Source: Kingdonia uniflora (Eukaryota; Streptophyta; Magnoliopsida; Ranunculales; Circaeasteraceae). Taken from it: a stretch of 64,000 nt of DNA. Positions 33,570-44,250 of the stretch are shown here, piece after piece; within the stretch, counting starts at the first letter, position 1; each line of letters opens with the position of its first letter. Both the position numbers and the translations under genes were made by a program. The notes under the pieces were generated by a model. It saw only the letters and a program-made list of their open reading frames with translations. It ran no database searches and was not told the DNA's origin. The stretch covers positions 930,001 through 994,000 of the forward strand of contig JACGCM010001329.1 in the NCBI GenBank assembly GCA_014058105.1, written 5' to 3'.

Positions 33570-34990
33570 TTTAAAGACACAAATCAGCCTTAGGGTGGTC
33601 TATAACAGACTTGAAGGGGATTAGCCCGGCCGTTTGTATGCATCGCATCAATCTCGAGGAAGGTGCTAAAAATTCTCGCGAGATGCAACGGTGGCTGAAT
33701 CCCACTATGATGGAGGTGGTGAAGAAGGAAGTTCTCAAACTTTTGGACTCGGGTATCATATACCCCATTTCGGATAGTAAGTGAGTCAATCCCGTTTAGG
33801 TTGTACCTAAGAAATCAGGGATTACTATAGTTGAGAATGAGAATAATGACCTAATCTTCACCCACATGACCACTGGGTGGTGTGTATGTATCAACTACAA
33901 GAAATTGAACACGGTCACAAGGAATGATCATTTTCCTCTTTATTTCATTGATCAAATGTTTGAACGCTTAGCTGGAAAAAGACATTACTGTTTTCTTGAC
34001 GGTTATTCTGGATACAATCAGATCTCCATTGCCCCAGAAGATCAGAGGAAGACAACCTTCACGTGTCCCTACGGAACATATGCTTATCGACCTATGCCAT
34101 TTGAGTTGTACAATGCACCCGCTACATTCCAGCGTTGTATGATAAGCATATTTTATGATATGGTTGATAAATTTCTTGAAATCTTTATTGATGATTTTTC
34201 AGTGTTTGGATCGTCTTTTGGTGAATGTTTACACCATTTAGAGCTCGTGCTAGAACGATGTACACAAACCAATTTGGTGTGAAACTGGGAAAAGTGTCAC
34301 TTCATGGTGAAACAAGGGATAGTTCTTTGATACATTATCTCTGACGAAGGGATTGAAGTCGATAAGGCCAAGATCGACATTATCTCTTCTTTACCTCCAC
34401 CTCGTACGATTAAAGCCATTCAATCATTTTTGGGGCATGCCGGGTTTTATCGCCGGTTCATTAAAGATTTTAATAAAATTTCCCAACCCTTGTGCAATTT
34501 ACTTGCTAAGGACACTGATTTCAACTTTGATGATGCATGTTTAGGAGCTTTTAAGAAGCTCAAACTTTTATTAAATTCAGCCTCTATCATCCAACCTCCC
34601 AATTGGGGACTTCCCTTCGAGCTCATGTGCGATGCTTCTGATTACGCTGTTGAAGCAGTTTTAGGGCAAATAGTAGATAATAAACCTCATGTTATTTACT
34701 ATGCTAGTCGCACGCTCAATGACGCACAGTTAAATTACTTTACCACGGAGAATGAGTTATTAGCCATTATGTTTGCCTTGGTGAAATTTTGATCATACCT
34801 TGTTGAATCCAAAATCATTATTTATACCGACCATGCGGCCTTAAGGTATTTACTATCTAAAAAAGATGCCAAAGCTCGGTTAATCAGATGGATTCTTTTG
34901 TTACAAGAATTTGATATCAAATTTTGAGATAAGAAAGGTGTTGAGAATGTGGTTGCGAATTATCTATCTCTAATTCTCACTGAGGGTGCT
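33570..34990 (+). pseudogene. Athila reverse transcriptase and RNase H
   Basis: RT is read from CMHRINLEEGAKNSREMQRW through EVLKLLDSGIIYPISDS, two stops, VVPKKSGIT, RMCINYKKLN-like CVCINYKKLNTVTRNDHFPL, LDGYSGYNQI, TFTCPYGTYAYRPMPFELYN and the active site EIFIDDFSVFG (F-I-D-D for Y-V-D-D). The thumb GHAGFYRRFIKDFNKISQPL follows. RNase H shows [65 protein letters not shown]. At least six stops interrupt the frame. Confidence 0.88.
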
Positions 34991-35099
34991 GAAGATTTTC
35001 TCTATATCTTAGAGATATTTCCTGATGAGCAGCTCATGGCTGTCTCACAACTGCCTTGGTATGCCAATATTGCCAATTATCTTTCTACGCAACGATTAC

Positions 35100-36340
35100 C
35101 TGCCCATTGGTCATAGCAAGATAGAACCAAATTCTTGCGCGCGGTTAGACGGTTTAGTTGGGACGATCCATATCTTTATAAGTTTTGTTCCGACCAAGTG
35201 ATTTTGAGATGCATCCCAAATGATGAGTTCTATAGTGTACTCACATTTTGCCATACTATAGCTTGCGGAGGACATTTTGGGACCAAGAAAACTACTACAA
35301 AAGTCCTTCAATTTGGTCTTTATTGGCCTACCCTTTTTCGTGAGGCACATACCTCTTGTTCTAAATGTGATTGATTCCCGAGGGCCGGGAATATTTTATA
35401 TCGAAACATGATCCCCTTGAACAACATCCTTATTGTTGATCTATTTGATGTTTAGGGTATTGACTTTATGGGCCCATTTTCTTCTTCTCGCGGTTACCTT
35501 TACATTCTAGTTGCAGTTGATTATGCTTCTAAATGGGTTGAGGAGGTGCCATGTCAAACAAATGACCATAGGCCCATGGTAAAAAATTTGAAAACCATTT
35601 ATAATCGTTTTAGCACACCTTGGGCAATTATAAGTGATGGTGGTAAACATTTTTGTAACCGTGTCTTTCAAAATCTTTTGAAAACTTACTCCATCACTCA
35701 TAAAGTTGCCACATCCTATCATCCACAAACAAGTGGTCAAGTCAAAGTATCCAATCGGAAGATCAAAAGAATTTTAGAAAAAACTGTTCGAACCAATCGT
35801 AAAGATTGGTCTGATTGTCTTGATGATACCCTTTGGGCATATCGAGCAACTTATTAAACCCCGATTGGTATGCCATCTTATAGACTTGTCTTTGAGAAGG
35901 CTTGCCACTTACCTGTAGAATTGGAACACAAGGCCCTCTAGGCTACAAAGGCCTTAAACTTTGAATTGGATAAAGCCGGATCACATAGAAAACTTCAACT
36001 TTTTGAACTTGACAATCTTCGTCGCGAGGCTTATGAAAATGTAAAAATTAATAAGAAACGAACTTAAGCTTTTCATGATAAGTCGATTGTTCGTAAAACT
36101 TTTGAGCCTAACCAGAAAGTGTTACTCTACAATTCACGGCTACGTTTATTTTCTGGGAAATTATATTCTCGTTGGTACGGCCCTTTTGTAGTTCAAACTG
36201 TTTATCCTCATGGAGCCATAGAGGTGGAGGATCCTAACAGCGAAAATATTTTTAAGATCAATGGCCAACGATTAAAACTGTACTTAGAGTCCTATACTTT
36301 TGATGAAGAGACAACATTTCTAAATGATCCAGTATTTTAA
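35100..36340 (+). pseudogene. Athila integrase
   Basis: The His2-Cys2 domain is seen as CHTIACGGHFGTKKT and SCSKCD. The DDE core reads GIDFMGPFSSSRGYLYILVA, VDYASKWVEEVPCQ, AIISDGGKHFCNRVF, SYHPQTSGQVKVSNRKIKRI and WSDCLDDTLWAYRATY. A C-terminal part ([13 protein letters not shown] [34 protein letters not shown]) ends at 36340. Stops at 35373, 35454, 35856 and beyond break it. Integrase would insert the cDNA. Confidence 0.86.
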
Positions 36341-37492
36341 AACTGATATTATGTACCCCTATAGTACCATTATAAATCATTTAAGTATGGGGGTACATTT
36401 GTCTGGCTGAAGATGGTAAACTTAGCGCTTCTTAGGAGGCAACCCTTGACACATTCAGGTGAGACATTTTAGCTTTCTCTTTCATTTATTTTCTTATTCT
36501 CCAACATTGAGGGCAATGCTTGATTAAGTTTGGGGGTAGGAAACCATTTCTTGATATGCTTTTTGAAGAAAAGTGAAATAATGGCACTTTGACAATTTAT
36601 GATATATTTTTGACGAATTTCCAAATACTTACACTGATTTTACCTTGACATAAATATTATGAAAAAACCTAAATTTTGAAATTATACCAAGTATACACTA
36701 GAATATTTTAGAATATCCTAAGCTAGATGTACTACCTTTTTATTTGTGACTAATTTAAGTTAACTTGGTTAATTTCGAAAACGTGCACTTCACTGTAGTT
36801 CTGCAATTAATACCTTCAATTGAATTTTGTTCAGTATAAGGGAAATTTAGCATTTATGTTAAGAATAGTTTGCTACAAGGGGGACAACTTCTTGAGAATA
36901 AGTTCATTCCTAAGAATAAAAAATAAAAAAAGCCAAATGTGCTCTAAAAACTTTTACGCTGCAAGGCTACTCGCATGATTAAGAACTGAAAGAGGAAAAA
37001 TTATCACCAATCTCGAGTTTGACCATGAACTATGTGAAATGAGAACAAGAAAATGTTACTTGTGAGAATCCTGAGTCTTGGTCATGATGTGGTACCACAC
37101 CCTGGTAACCTTCACCAACTTGCAGGGATTATAGACCGAAAACTTTTTGTTATGGAGGCTTCACTAAGAAACCAAGTACTCAAAAGAAAAGGCTTACAAA
37201 AGAAAAGAAAAATGTAAAATTCTAGGAAGACGAATTGACAAAGGCACTTGTCGAACTGACCGTTGAATTTATTCTAGTGAGAACTAGACAAACAAAAACT
37301 GAGAAAATTATTCTAGGCAACGTATTAGGCGATAAAACTATTTTCATTGTAAACTCAAATATAGCTAAAGAAAAATACTTGAATCTCTTTATAATCTTGA
37401 GGTAGTACCTCTAGTTTCGAATAAGCTTAAAATATTCTTTGATATACTTGGGAGAATAACAAGTTTAAGGATTTTTTTATTGGTATATTTTT
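36341..37492 (+). other. Athila 3' untranslated region with PPT-like motif
   Basis: After pol comes ATTGAGGGCAATGCTTGA then AAGTTTGGGGGTAGG (about 36523), a purine-rich motif common just after pol in plant Ty3/gypsy elements. No env-like ORF can be read. The rest is non-coding. Confidence 0.6.
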
Positions 37493-37695
37493 GTCACAAC
37501 TAAGTAAGGTTAAGTTTACAGGAAATGAGTCATGTGTATTCTAGAATTGTTTAAAATGTCATTATTAGATAAAACTAGTAGCTCAAAGTATAATTCGCAC
37601 CATAAGTCTCTAAGGATACGACCCCACTTACCCTTGTACTTAACGGTACACCGTGTACTTACAGGTCTTTTAAGATGTCGGTTTAAAATCGATCA
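37493..37695 (+). repeat. 3' LTR of the Athila element, internally deleted (about 200 bp)
   Basis: The last 135 bp match the 3' end of the 5' LTR (GATAAAACTAGTAGCTCAAA, TCTTTTAAGATGTCGGTTTA, CGATCA). The first about 60 bp (TTGTCACAACTAAGTAAGG, TTTACAGGAAATGAGTCATG) loosely resemble the 5' LTR start. Some 850 bp of LTR between them are missing. The outer end is intact and followed by the target duplication. Confidence 0.65.
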
Positions 37696-38384
37696 ATAAA
37701 TAAGAATGCAAATAGAGTAATAATGATTATTCATCATATAAAAATGAGAAGTTAATCAATATAGAGTAACAACGCACCTACTCATTGGAATGTATAGATT
37801 AAACCATGTTTCCTTAGGAATACCTAGAATGTATTGGAGACCCGCTAAATCTGTATTCCGGATAGCATTCATATGTTTATTGAAATCAATCTAGGTTAGT
37901 ACCTCTGCTGCCATCCTAAAAGCGATCCTCGTGCTTCAAGGGTAGTTTTAATGTTGTTCGATATGTGGAAGGCACAAAACGTATAGATTGCAAATAGAAA
38001 CACCATGGGTACAACATTAATAATTTTGGGGTACCTTTCAGAGATGACGACGAATCTATTGTCATAACCATGGAAATTATACCCAAACATCTCCAGGAAC
38101 TATGTCCAACTTTTGGTGGTCTCCGAGTCTGTTATCGAAAATGTAAGTGGCAAAATATGATTGTTTGGGTCGATGGCAATGACTGTTAGTAGAGTCCCAC
38201 GATATCTCCTTTTTAAAAAAGTTTTGTCAATTACAACAACTGGTTTGAATAGTTTATAAGTTTTTTTCAGAGGACCAAAACACCAAAAATACCATGTGAA
38301 TCTTTTATCTGTACAACTCATAGTTTGTATTCCAAATACAAAATATGGGTCAACCAACCTCACTTCCACAAAGTAGCTCGTAAG

Positions 38385-38853
38385 TAATCCACAATCCAAT
38401 TGAGAAGCTTTAGTTAGTAGAAAGAATGAAGAACACCAATTAGATTTGGAAAAATAGTGAATTCAATTACTAAAAACAAATAATTACAATGAGAATCTTT
38501 CAAACCTTAGGCTTCTCTCAGAACTCTCTTCAGATCTAACATAACCTCGATAATAACCTAAGTTCCCTTTATATACAAGGGAACTCGAAAATCATAAAAA
38601 AAATGGATCTCGAGGTAAAACAACGCCTGAGAATCAAAAATACTACCAAAGTCGTTCGAACGAACTAGGGAGTCGTTCGAACGACTTTACGATTAATTGG
38701 TCTAAAACCCTAGAAACTTGCCTAGTCTTTCGAATGAAAACTCAACTCGTTCGAACAAAATATGGGTCTGGGCAAAATTTCTAGTGGGGATGACAAAGGT
38801 CATTCGAACAACTTTTACTTAAGCTTTTAATATTCCTAGATCCTCTTGGATCA
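38385..38853 (-). repeat. 3' LTR of the deleted gypsy element (469 bp)
   Basis: Plus-strand ends TAATCCACAATCC and CTCTTGGATCA, i.e. TGATCCAAG...GGATTA in element orientation. It has the TATA region TTGTATATAAAGGG and several GTCGTTCGAACGA(C/A) palindromes (38652, 38671, 38748). Same family as 41102-41590 and 57952-58515. Confidence 0.9.
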
Positions 38854-38870
38854 TGGCTCCCCCTTTAGGA
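38854..38870 (-). other. Polypurine tract of the deleted gypsy element
   Basis: In element orientation CTCCTAAAGGGGGAGCCA directly precedes the 3' LTR, as expected for the plus-strand priming site. Confidence 0.75.
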
Positions 38871-38896
38871 GCCTTGAGCTCCCGCACAAGGGAGAA

Positions 38897-39340
38897 CTAG
38901 AAAGGTGGGAATGCAGTGCTACTCAGTACCCTGCTGTGCCACTTTGACGTACTAGGTAGCTGACCCTTCTTCCCAACCCAGAGTGATTCAATACCACCAC
39001 AAGTCTTACCTGGTAGCAACTCTCGGCGAAGCACACTACACCCCTTAGGATCATTATATCCTACAACATAACCTGGCATAACAAAAGGATGTATCTGCAT
39101 AAAAACCAACATAGCGGAAGTAGTTGGTAATGGAGTTCGAGATATCCTATCAGCCATTTTGTTGTCCACTCCCTTCTTATACTGTATATTTAAGGGAAAT
39201 TATTGGAGATACGACATCCCCCTCATCTAGCGAGCTTGCTGTAGCTTGGACAATGTAGCTAAAAACTAGAACAGTTTGTAATCAGTATGTACTACAACCT
39301 CCTCTTGTAACTTCCCCATATCAGTTTATTGCTTATAAAA
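38897..39340 (-). pseudogene. RNase H remnant
   Basis: In minus orientation, with stops and frameshifts, I read EEVVVHTDYKLF, FLATLSKLQQAR, MRGMSYLQ, FPLKYTV and DNKMADRISRTPLPTTSAML, matching the end of a Ty3/gypsy RNase H (TDH..L..., KY..G..N..AD.LSR). The RT in front of it is largely deleted. Confidence 0.65.
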
Positions 39341-39698
39341 CGTTACCATAGGAGACAACACTCGAGCCGACGTACCCTTCTGAACCGGTCATACCAATAA
39401 CGTAAACTTGCCGCTCGTATTAACCAATCGCTTCACCTGAGTCTCTGTTACCAAATTAGACGTAGTGACATGCTCCTTACAAGCATTGATATGGAACTCC
39501 TTTCCCTCATTCACAGAACGATACTTGCGAGTTCTACGGTAATGAATTGCATTACGGTCCTAAAATAAGGGCTACCCAAGATGATCTGGAACACATCCAA
39601 ATAAGCCACCTCAAGCGTCCCTCGTCAATAAACCTTTTAGTGATCACAAAATTGAATGTACACTGCTTCGTGATCATCAAATCCGCATTTTTCTAAAT

Positions 39699-40163
39699 TC
39701 ACCCCAAACCATACGGCTTAGGATGAACTGTAATCGTCAAACCCATCTTCTTTACCAACGCCTCAAAAATTAAATTTATCTGACTACCCAGATCCACAAT
39801 GGCCTCTACCAAACTCTTCTTCACCTGAATACTGAAATGAAAAAGCTCTTCCCGACTCTCCTCCTCGGTAGCCAAACTCTGCTGAAATATAAGTGTAAGC
39901 TTAGGATTTGGTTTATCTAAATTTGGGAGGTCAATAACCTCTGTGGTTAGTACATATCTCTCTTTCTTGCTATTCTCTTCCTTCAGCCTAAGCTCCAGGT
40001 GAAGTTTCCAACAATAATTAGAAATATGCCCACTCGCCTTATAATGATTGCAATGAAACTCCTTGGACGAAGACCCCTCTTCTTTGGCCTCTCTCTTATG
40101 CTTATTTTTACAACTAGACTTGTACCCCGACTTGATCTTGTCGTCTTCCTTGTCACTCATCAA
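39699..40163 (-). pseudogene. Gag zinc knuckle and aspartic protease
   Basis: HCNHYKASGHISNYCWKLH is a CCHC knuckle whose second Cys has become Tyr. It is followed by the retropepsin start SLVEAIVDLGSQINLIFEAL with D-L-G at the active site. The frame ends before the second half of the protease. Confidence 0.75.
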
Positions 40164-40360
40164 GTACTTGCCTTCAATGGCAATTGCCTTCAGGTAGCAT
40201 TCTTGATATTGGTCACAGTAAAGAGCTTTAACTCCCTCCTAATGGACTCCGACAAACCCCTCGTGTACTTTATGAATACCTAATACTCGGCCACATTAAT
40301 GTCCAAAACCAAAGCTTGGTTATGAAATGCCGCTGTGTACTCCTGTACGGATTGCTTAAA

Positions 40361-40777
40361 CTATTGGTGCAAATTGTGCCATTTAAACCATATCTCTTGC
40401 TCATACCCAATCGGATAAAACTGCTTTCTTACTAATACCTTGAATTCTTTCCAACCCAAATCTCCTACATCGTGGCATTTTCGATAAGATTTCCTCCACG
40501 TGAGTGCATTAATTGCAAATTTCAAAGTAGTAAAGCATATTTGCTGAGCATTGGAGTATTCATAAACAAAAAAATAAGTTTCTAACCTTTCTAACCAATC
40601 ATCCAACTTCTCAGCATCGATCGACCCATCGAATACTGGAATTTCAATCTTAAAATTGATATAAAGATTATGAATAGGGTTCAATGACTTACCAATACCC
40701 GATAGCGTCTTGTCGGATTTGGCCTTACTAGAATCACTATCGATCTCTACAAAATTGTCATCTCCATCCACCTCCAA
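40361..40777 (-). pseudogene. Gag core of the deleted gypsy element
   Basis: The capsid-type gag reads KIEIPVFDGSIDAEKLDDWL, ERLETYFFVYEYSNAQQICF, GWKEFKVLVRKQFYPIGYEQ and EIWFKWHNLHQ. This is the standard Retrotrans_gag pattern (P.FDG.....DW....E.YF, W..F...L...F.P). Confidence 0.82.
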
Positions 40778-41086
40778 AACCCCTTTCTTCTTTAAGCGGC
40801 ATCACCGTTTCGCCAAAGTGGAATCCTTCGCGAGGTTTATGAGACACAATTGTTCTACTAACTCCCATATAGTAGAAATTAGGACGGAAACTGTCATTTC
40901 CAAAGTCGTAAGTCGTGAGTCGTAAGTCGCGAGTCGATCGTTGAACCGCCCATCTCCAAATTGTTCTTCTTCAAATTAGGTTTGCGATAAATCGTCAATG
41001 GACTCACTAGCTTCTCCTTCGGTTGCTTGAGACGGTCACATGTAGAGACCATAAACCACAATCAACCCCCTGAGAATCGTAACTGA

Positions 41087-41100
41087 AAAACTGATACCAC
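41087..41100 (-). other. Primer binding site (tRNA-iMet type)
   Basis: In element orientation GTGGTATCAG follows the 5' LTR after one base. It equals the first ten bases of the TGGTATCAGAGC site used with initiator tRNA-Met; the rest has diverged. Confidence 0.75.
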
Positions 41101-41101
41101 T

Positions 41102-41590
41102 TAATTTACAATCCGATTGAGAAGCTTTAGTTAGTAAAAAGGAGAAAAAATACCAATTAGATTTAGAAAAATTGATAATTCAATTACTAAAAACAAGCAA
41201 TTATAATGAGAATCTCTCAAACCCTAGACATCTCTCAGAACTCTCTTCAGATCTAACATAACCTAGAAAATAACCTAAGTTCTCTTTATATACTAGGGAA
41301 CTCGAAAATCATTAAAAAATAGATCTCGTGGCAAAACAACGCCTGAGAATCAAAAACACCGCCAAAGTTGTTCGAACGAACTAGGGAGTCATTCGAATAA
41401 CTTTACGACTAATTGGTCTAAAACCTTAGAAACTTGCCTAGTCATTCGAACGAAAACTCAACTCGTTCGAACGAAATATGGCTCTGGGCCAAATTTCCAG
41501 TGGGGATGAGAAAAGTCGTTCGAACAAAATTGGGAGTCCTTCGAATGACTTTTACTTAAACTTCCAATATTCCTAGATCCTCCTGGATCA
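41102..41590 (-). repeat. 5' LTR of the deleted gypsy element (489 bp)
   Basis: Aligns over its whole length with 38385-38853. Plus-strand ends TAATTTACAATCC and CTCCTGGATCA. It carries several TCGTTCGAACGA-type palindromes (41464, 41516 and mutated copies). Confidence 0.9.
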
Positions 41591-42439
41591 GTAAATAGCT
41601 GGTATACGTGTTCAAAGCTGCCTCACATCTAAAATTATTGGTTTGATCAAATGAAATATTACTGCAGACAAATGATAAACATCACAGTACAAATGACACA
41701 GTGAGTCGCCAAAATGACATGCAATAAAATGATAAACATTGTTGTATAAATAACTTGTATGAGGAATTAAATGGCATATAAAGTGATGATACCTCAGCGT
41801 GGTATTTTTCTTTTGTACGCCATGCAAGATTGTATGTTACATCAATATTATGATGAATTTGCATATCATCAATAATTTCGGAAGGTTTATAGTTTGGGTA
41901 TTTTTGTAGTTTTTGCTTGTTTATAGAAGCAACCTATCTACTAGATGCTGCCTATTCGCGTTCCCACCTTTAGTTTATACTCGAATGCATGTATGCACAG
42001 GGCAATAAGTATTTACTCTAAATAGGGCAGAACTGAGTAACCTTGTCGCATAAATCTGCCATAAGCATTTATGACATTTGCAACGTACCACGATTTTATA
42101 TTCGTTGCTCATAACCTATTCGAGATTGAACTTGTTTATAACTGCATAAGCTCTTATGTGATTCTTGAGTTTAATCCTATCACGATATAGATCACTAATG
42201 TTAAACTCTTTACTGAATTGATAGGGATCTTCTTTGTACGCAGCAGATTTTAACCAAAAATCCCGAGATCTATCACCTATTCAGGCTGTGACTTAAACCG
42301 TAATTCAGCTGAACAAATGGGAAATATGCTTCTCAGGATGATACTAATTTGATAAGAAATGTTAAAAAACACCCCACAAATGACAAATTTTACGAGCTTA
42401 CCTGAAGCTTCAGCTTGTCCAATGATTGGTTCGGGTTCA

Positions 42440-42700
42440 TTTGAAAGAGGAATATTAGTTAACACAGGTTTATTTGAGAGATAAATATTTGATTGAGAAT
42501 TATAAGGTTCATTAGAGAGAGGAACATCAGTAGGGACAGTTTGAAAAGGCTCATTTGATTGATAAACATTAGTTAACACATGTTCATTTGATAGATGAAC
42601 ATTTGATTGAGGGATACTAGGTTCATTTAAGGGAGGAACATCAATACAGATAGTTTTGAAAGAATCATTTAATTGAGGAACATCATCATCATCTACTAGA
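42440..42700 (-). repeat. Amino-acid repeats in the MULE transposase N-terminus
   Basis: On the minus strand two copies of a roughly 35-residue unit are seen: DVPPLNEPSIPQSNVHLSNE... and DVPLSNEPYNSQSNIYLSNK..., each with several (L/Q)SNEP motifs. It is a low-complexity linker between the PB1-like start and the DNA-binding domain. Confidence 0.7.
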
Positions 42701-43227
42701 GGTCCAAACCTACATGGATCAAACCCTCTGCCGTTTGTTTCAGGGTAACCCCTATATTCAAGTTCAGGATCAGGAAATGAGTTATAATGCAAAGGTCCCT
42801 CCGCTTTGATGGTGGATAAGCCTTTGCCTGAACCAATATCTTTGGTGGTGGACAACCCTTTACCCAAAGAATATAAATTAGAAATAAAGTTATGGGAGTT
42901 ATGGGAAGATACCCTAAGCTCCTTAACAATCCATATGTGAAAGGGTGTACCGGAATTAATTTTATGCATATTGATCATTACGGTAAAGTCTTAGACTGAT
43001 GAAATTGTGCATGCACAACCATGGATGAAGTTGTACAACTTACAGTCCTCACGACGGATTTCGCTTGTTTCTTCAAGGAGTGTAACAAATCTTTGTATGA
43101 CGAGTGTGCTCTTAGTGAGGTAAGTTTTGTACTTCCTCTAACATAACTAACAATTAATCCAATCTTTGGACGTACGATATCCCCTCCAAAATGAATAATG
43201 GTATAAAGTTGAACTCCATTCACCCCT

Positions 43228-44205
43228 GAAAAAAATGATATAAATAAACAATTACGGTGATAAAGTAGCAAACACAAATGAGAAAAATGATATAAAACTT
43301 AACTTCAGCAATCCCTAAAAAAATGATAGGAATCCCGAAATAAATGATATCAATGAACAATTCCGGTGATATAGTAGTAGATAATAAATGCTAAAAATGA
43401 CACAAGAAAAATGATAAATGATAAAGTAGCAGAAGACAAATGATTATAAAGGTAAAGAAAAATGATTATGTATAAATTGTACCGTCTTGCAAAACATTTT
43501 TCTTAAGAAAAAAGGTTTTAACTTATGATGCGGATACACAGTGAGAGATGATAAATACAAAGTTAAAGATGATATTTACTACAATGGTTACTTCAACGGC
43601 CAAAAGGAAGGATAACAACGGTCTTTGGCAATGAGAATAACCTATGATAACAATAATCTTTTCCTCTCTAATGACCTCTGTGTGAGGACTTTAGCAAAAA
43701 CAGAACGATAGTTGGAAGACTAGGCACATAAATGACACAAACAGTACATCAACGAGAATCTGCTTTGATTTTTATAGAAGCTTTGTTGTAGTCTTGTAGA
43801 AGAAGAAGAAGAAGAATAAGAAGAATAAGAAGAATAAGCTTCGATTTTTAAGGTTGGTAATATATTTAGGGGGGAAATCTTCCCTCATATTGCTATTTTT
43901 ATTACTGTAACAGATTAGACTACTCAACAACTCCAGTTGAATAGTTTCTTTTTTTTCTACATTATTTATCATTTGTTATGCAAGAACTTTGTCATTTGAT
44001 GTGTATATATCTGTAATTGCTTTGGTATAGCTTTTTTATTTGTTGAGTAATCTTTGAGAGTTGGAAAATTTATTACTGTAGTAGATTAGACTACCCATCA
44101 ACATTTAATGTTAGAGAATAGGGTGGTATCTAAGGGGTAATAGGTGGGTCCATTATCAATTTGTTAATTTTAGTATCGATTTGGGAAGAGGCTTGCCAAA
44201 GTACC
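43228..44205. other. 5' part of the MULE transposase gene and subterminal region
   Basis: Holds AAATGATA-type repeats (43250-43450), a GAAGAA tract near 43800 and a TTATCATTTGTTATG repeat near 43965. A first exon or promoter of the transposase should lie here but I cannot fix it. Confidence 0.45.
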
Positions 44206-44249
44206 GATTTTGTAAAGATGATAAAAAGTAGTATTTATTATTATAATTT
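44206..44249 (-). repeat. Right terminal inverted repeat of the MULE
   Basis: Reverse complement of 15166-15208 with few differences. CATTCATAA follows and resembles the CATTCATTT to the left of the element. Confidence 0.8.
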
Positions 44250-44250
44250 A

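Larger units (their letters stand above)
28305..37695 (+). mobile_element. Athila-type Ty3/gypsy retrotransposon, degenerate, TSD ATAAA
   Basis: The 5' LTR starts TGTGACACTAATAG at 28305 and the 3' end is AAAATCGATCA at 37695. A perfect 5-bp duplication ATAAA flanks it (28300-28304 and 37696-37700). The primer site TTGGCGCCGCTGCCGAGGA, tRNA-Asp type, is characteristic of Athila. Order: leader, gag, aspartic protease, RT, RNase H, integrase, a roughly 1.1-kb 3' region. It is inserted in an intron of the MULE transposase. About a dozen in-frame stops in pol make it defective. Confidence 0.9.
38385..41590 (-). mobile_element. Deleted Ty3/gypsy retrotransposon (3206 bp), TSD GTAAG/GTAAA
   Basis: Two LTRs (38385-38853 and 41102-41590) in the same orientation frame an internal region with gag, zinc knuckle plus protease, and RNase H remnants; most of RT and integrase are missing. 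The flanks GTAAG (38380-38384) and GTAAA (41591-41595) are the target duplication. Removing the element rejoins the MULE transposase reading frame across the site. The primer site is of the tRNA-iMet type and a polypurine tract precedes the 3' LTR. Confidence 0.9.
27440..43227 (-). pseudogene. MuDR-type MULE transposase, split by two retrotransposons
   Basis: Exons run right to left. 43227-42402: a PB1-like start (LYTIIHFGGDIVRPK) and a Ser/Asn-Glu-Pro repeat region. About 42313-41793: MuDR DNA-binding domain (YDRIKLKNHIRAYAVINKF-like, VVRCKCHKCLWQIYAT, HHNIDVTYNLAWRTKEKY), donor GTATC. 41628-37778: GSFEHVYQLF joined across the 38385-41590 insertion to TSYFVEVRLVDPYFVF, then VVVIDKTFLKRRYRGTLL and FVVISERYPKI. 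28113-27440: NHVESWNNVILKLRDLPIHM, SWIM finger CSCRWWQTMGIPYEH and a terminal knuckle CSSC, GHNRHSC. The first catalytic Asp is kept; the Asp of ISDRH is Glu, and the SWIM Cys before E-H is Tyr. Several stops. The Athila element sits in the intron between 37778 and 28113. Confidence 0.88.
15152..44250. mobile_element. Large Mutator-like element (Ulp1-carrying, Kaonashi-like MULE) with nested retrotransposons
   Basis: The ends are inverted copies: 15166-15208 and the reverse complement of 44206-44249 share ATAATAAATACTACTTTTT and ATCTTTACAAAATC, with further matches inside (AAATCGATACT, GGCAAG). CATTCATTT lies just left and CATTCATAA just right, 7 of 9 bases, a candidate MULE target duplication. 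Inside are a DUF1985/Ulp1 protease gene (+), accessory ORFs, and a MuDR-type transposase (-). This is the layout known for plant MULEs that carry Ulp1-like genes. A 9.4-kb Athila element and a 3.2-kb gypsy element are nested in the transposase; without them the MULE is about 16.5 kb. Both of its genes are broken, so it is not autonomous now. Confidence 0.8.

Noticed and set aside
36341..37492. Env-like ORF in the Athila 3' region
   Set aside because: No open frame of useful length, signal peptide or membrane segment can be read there.
43772..43972. 66-aa Phe-rich ORF
   Set aside because: Product of a GAAGAA tract read on the minus strand.
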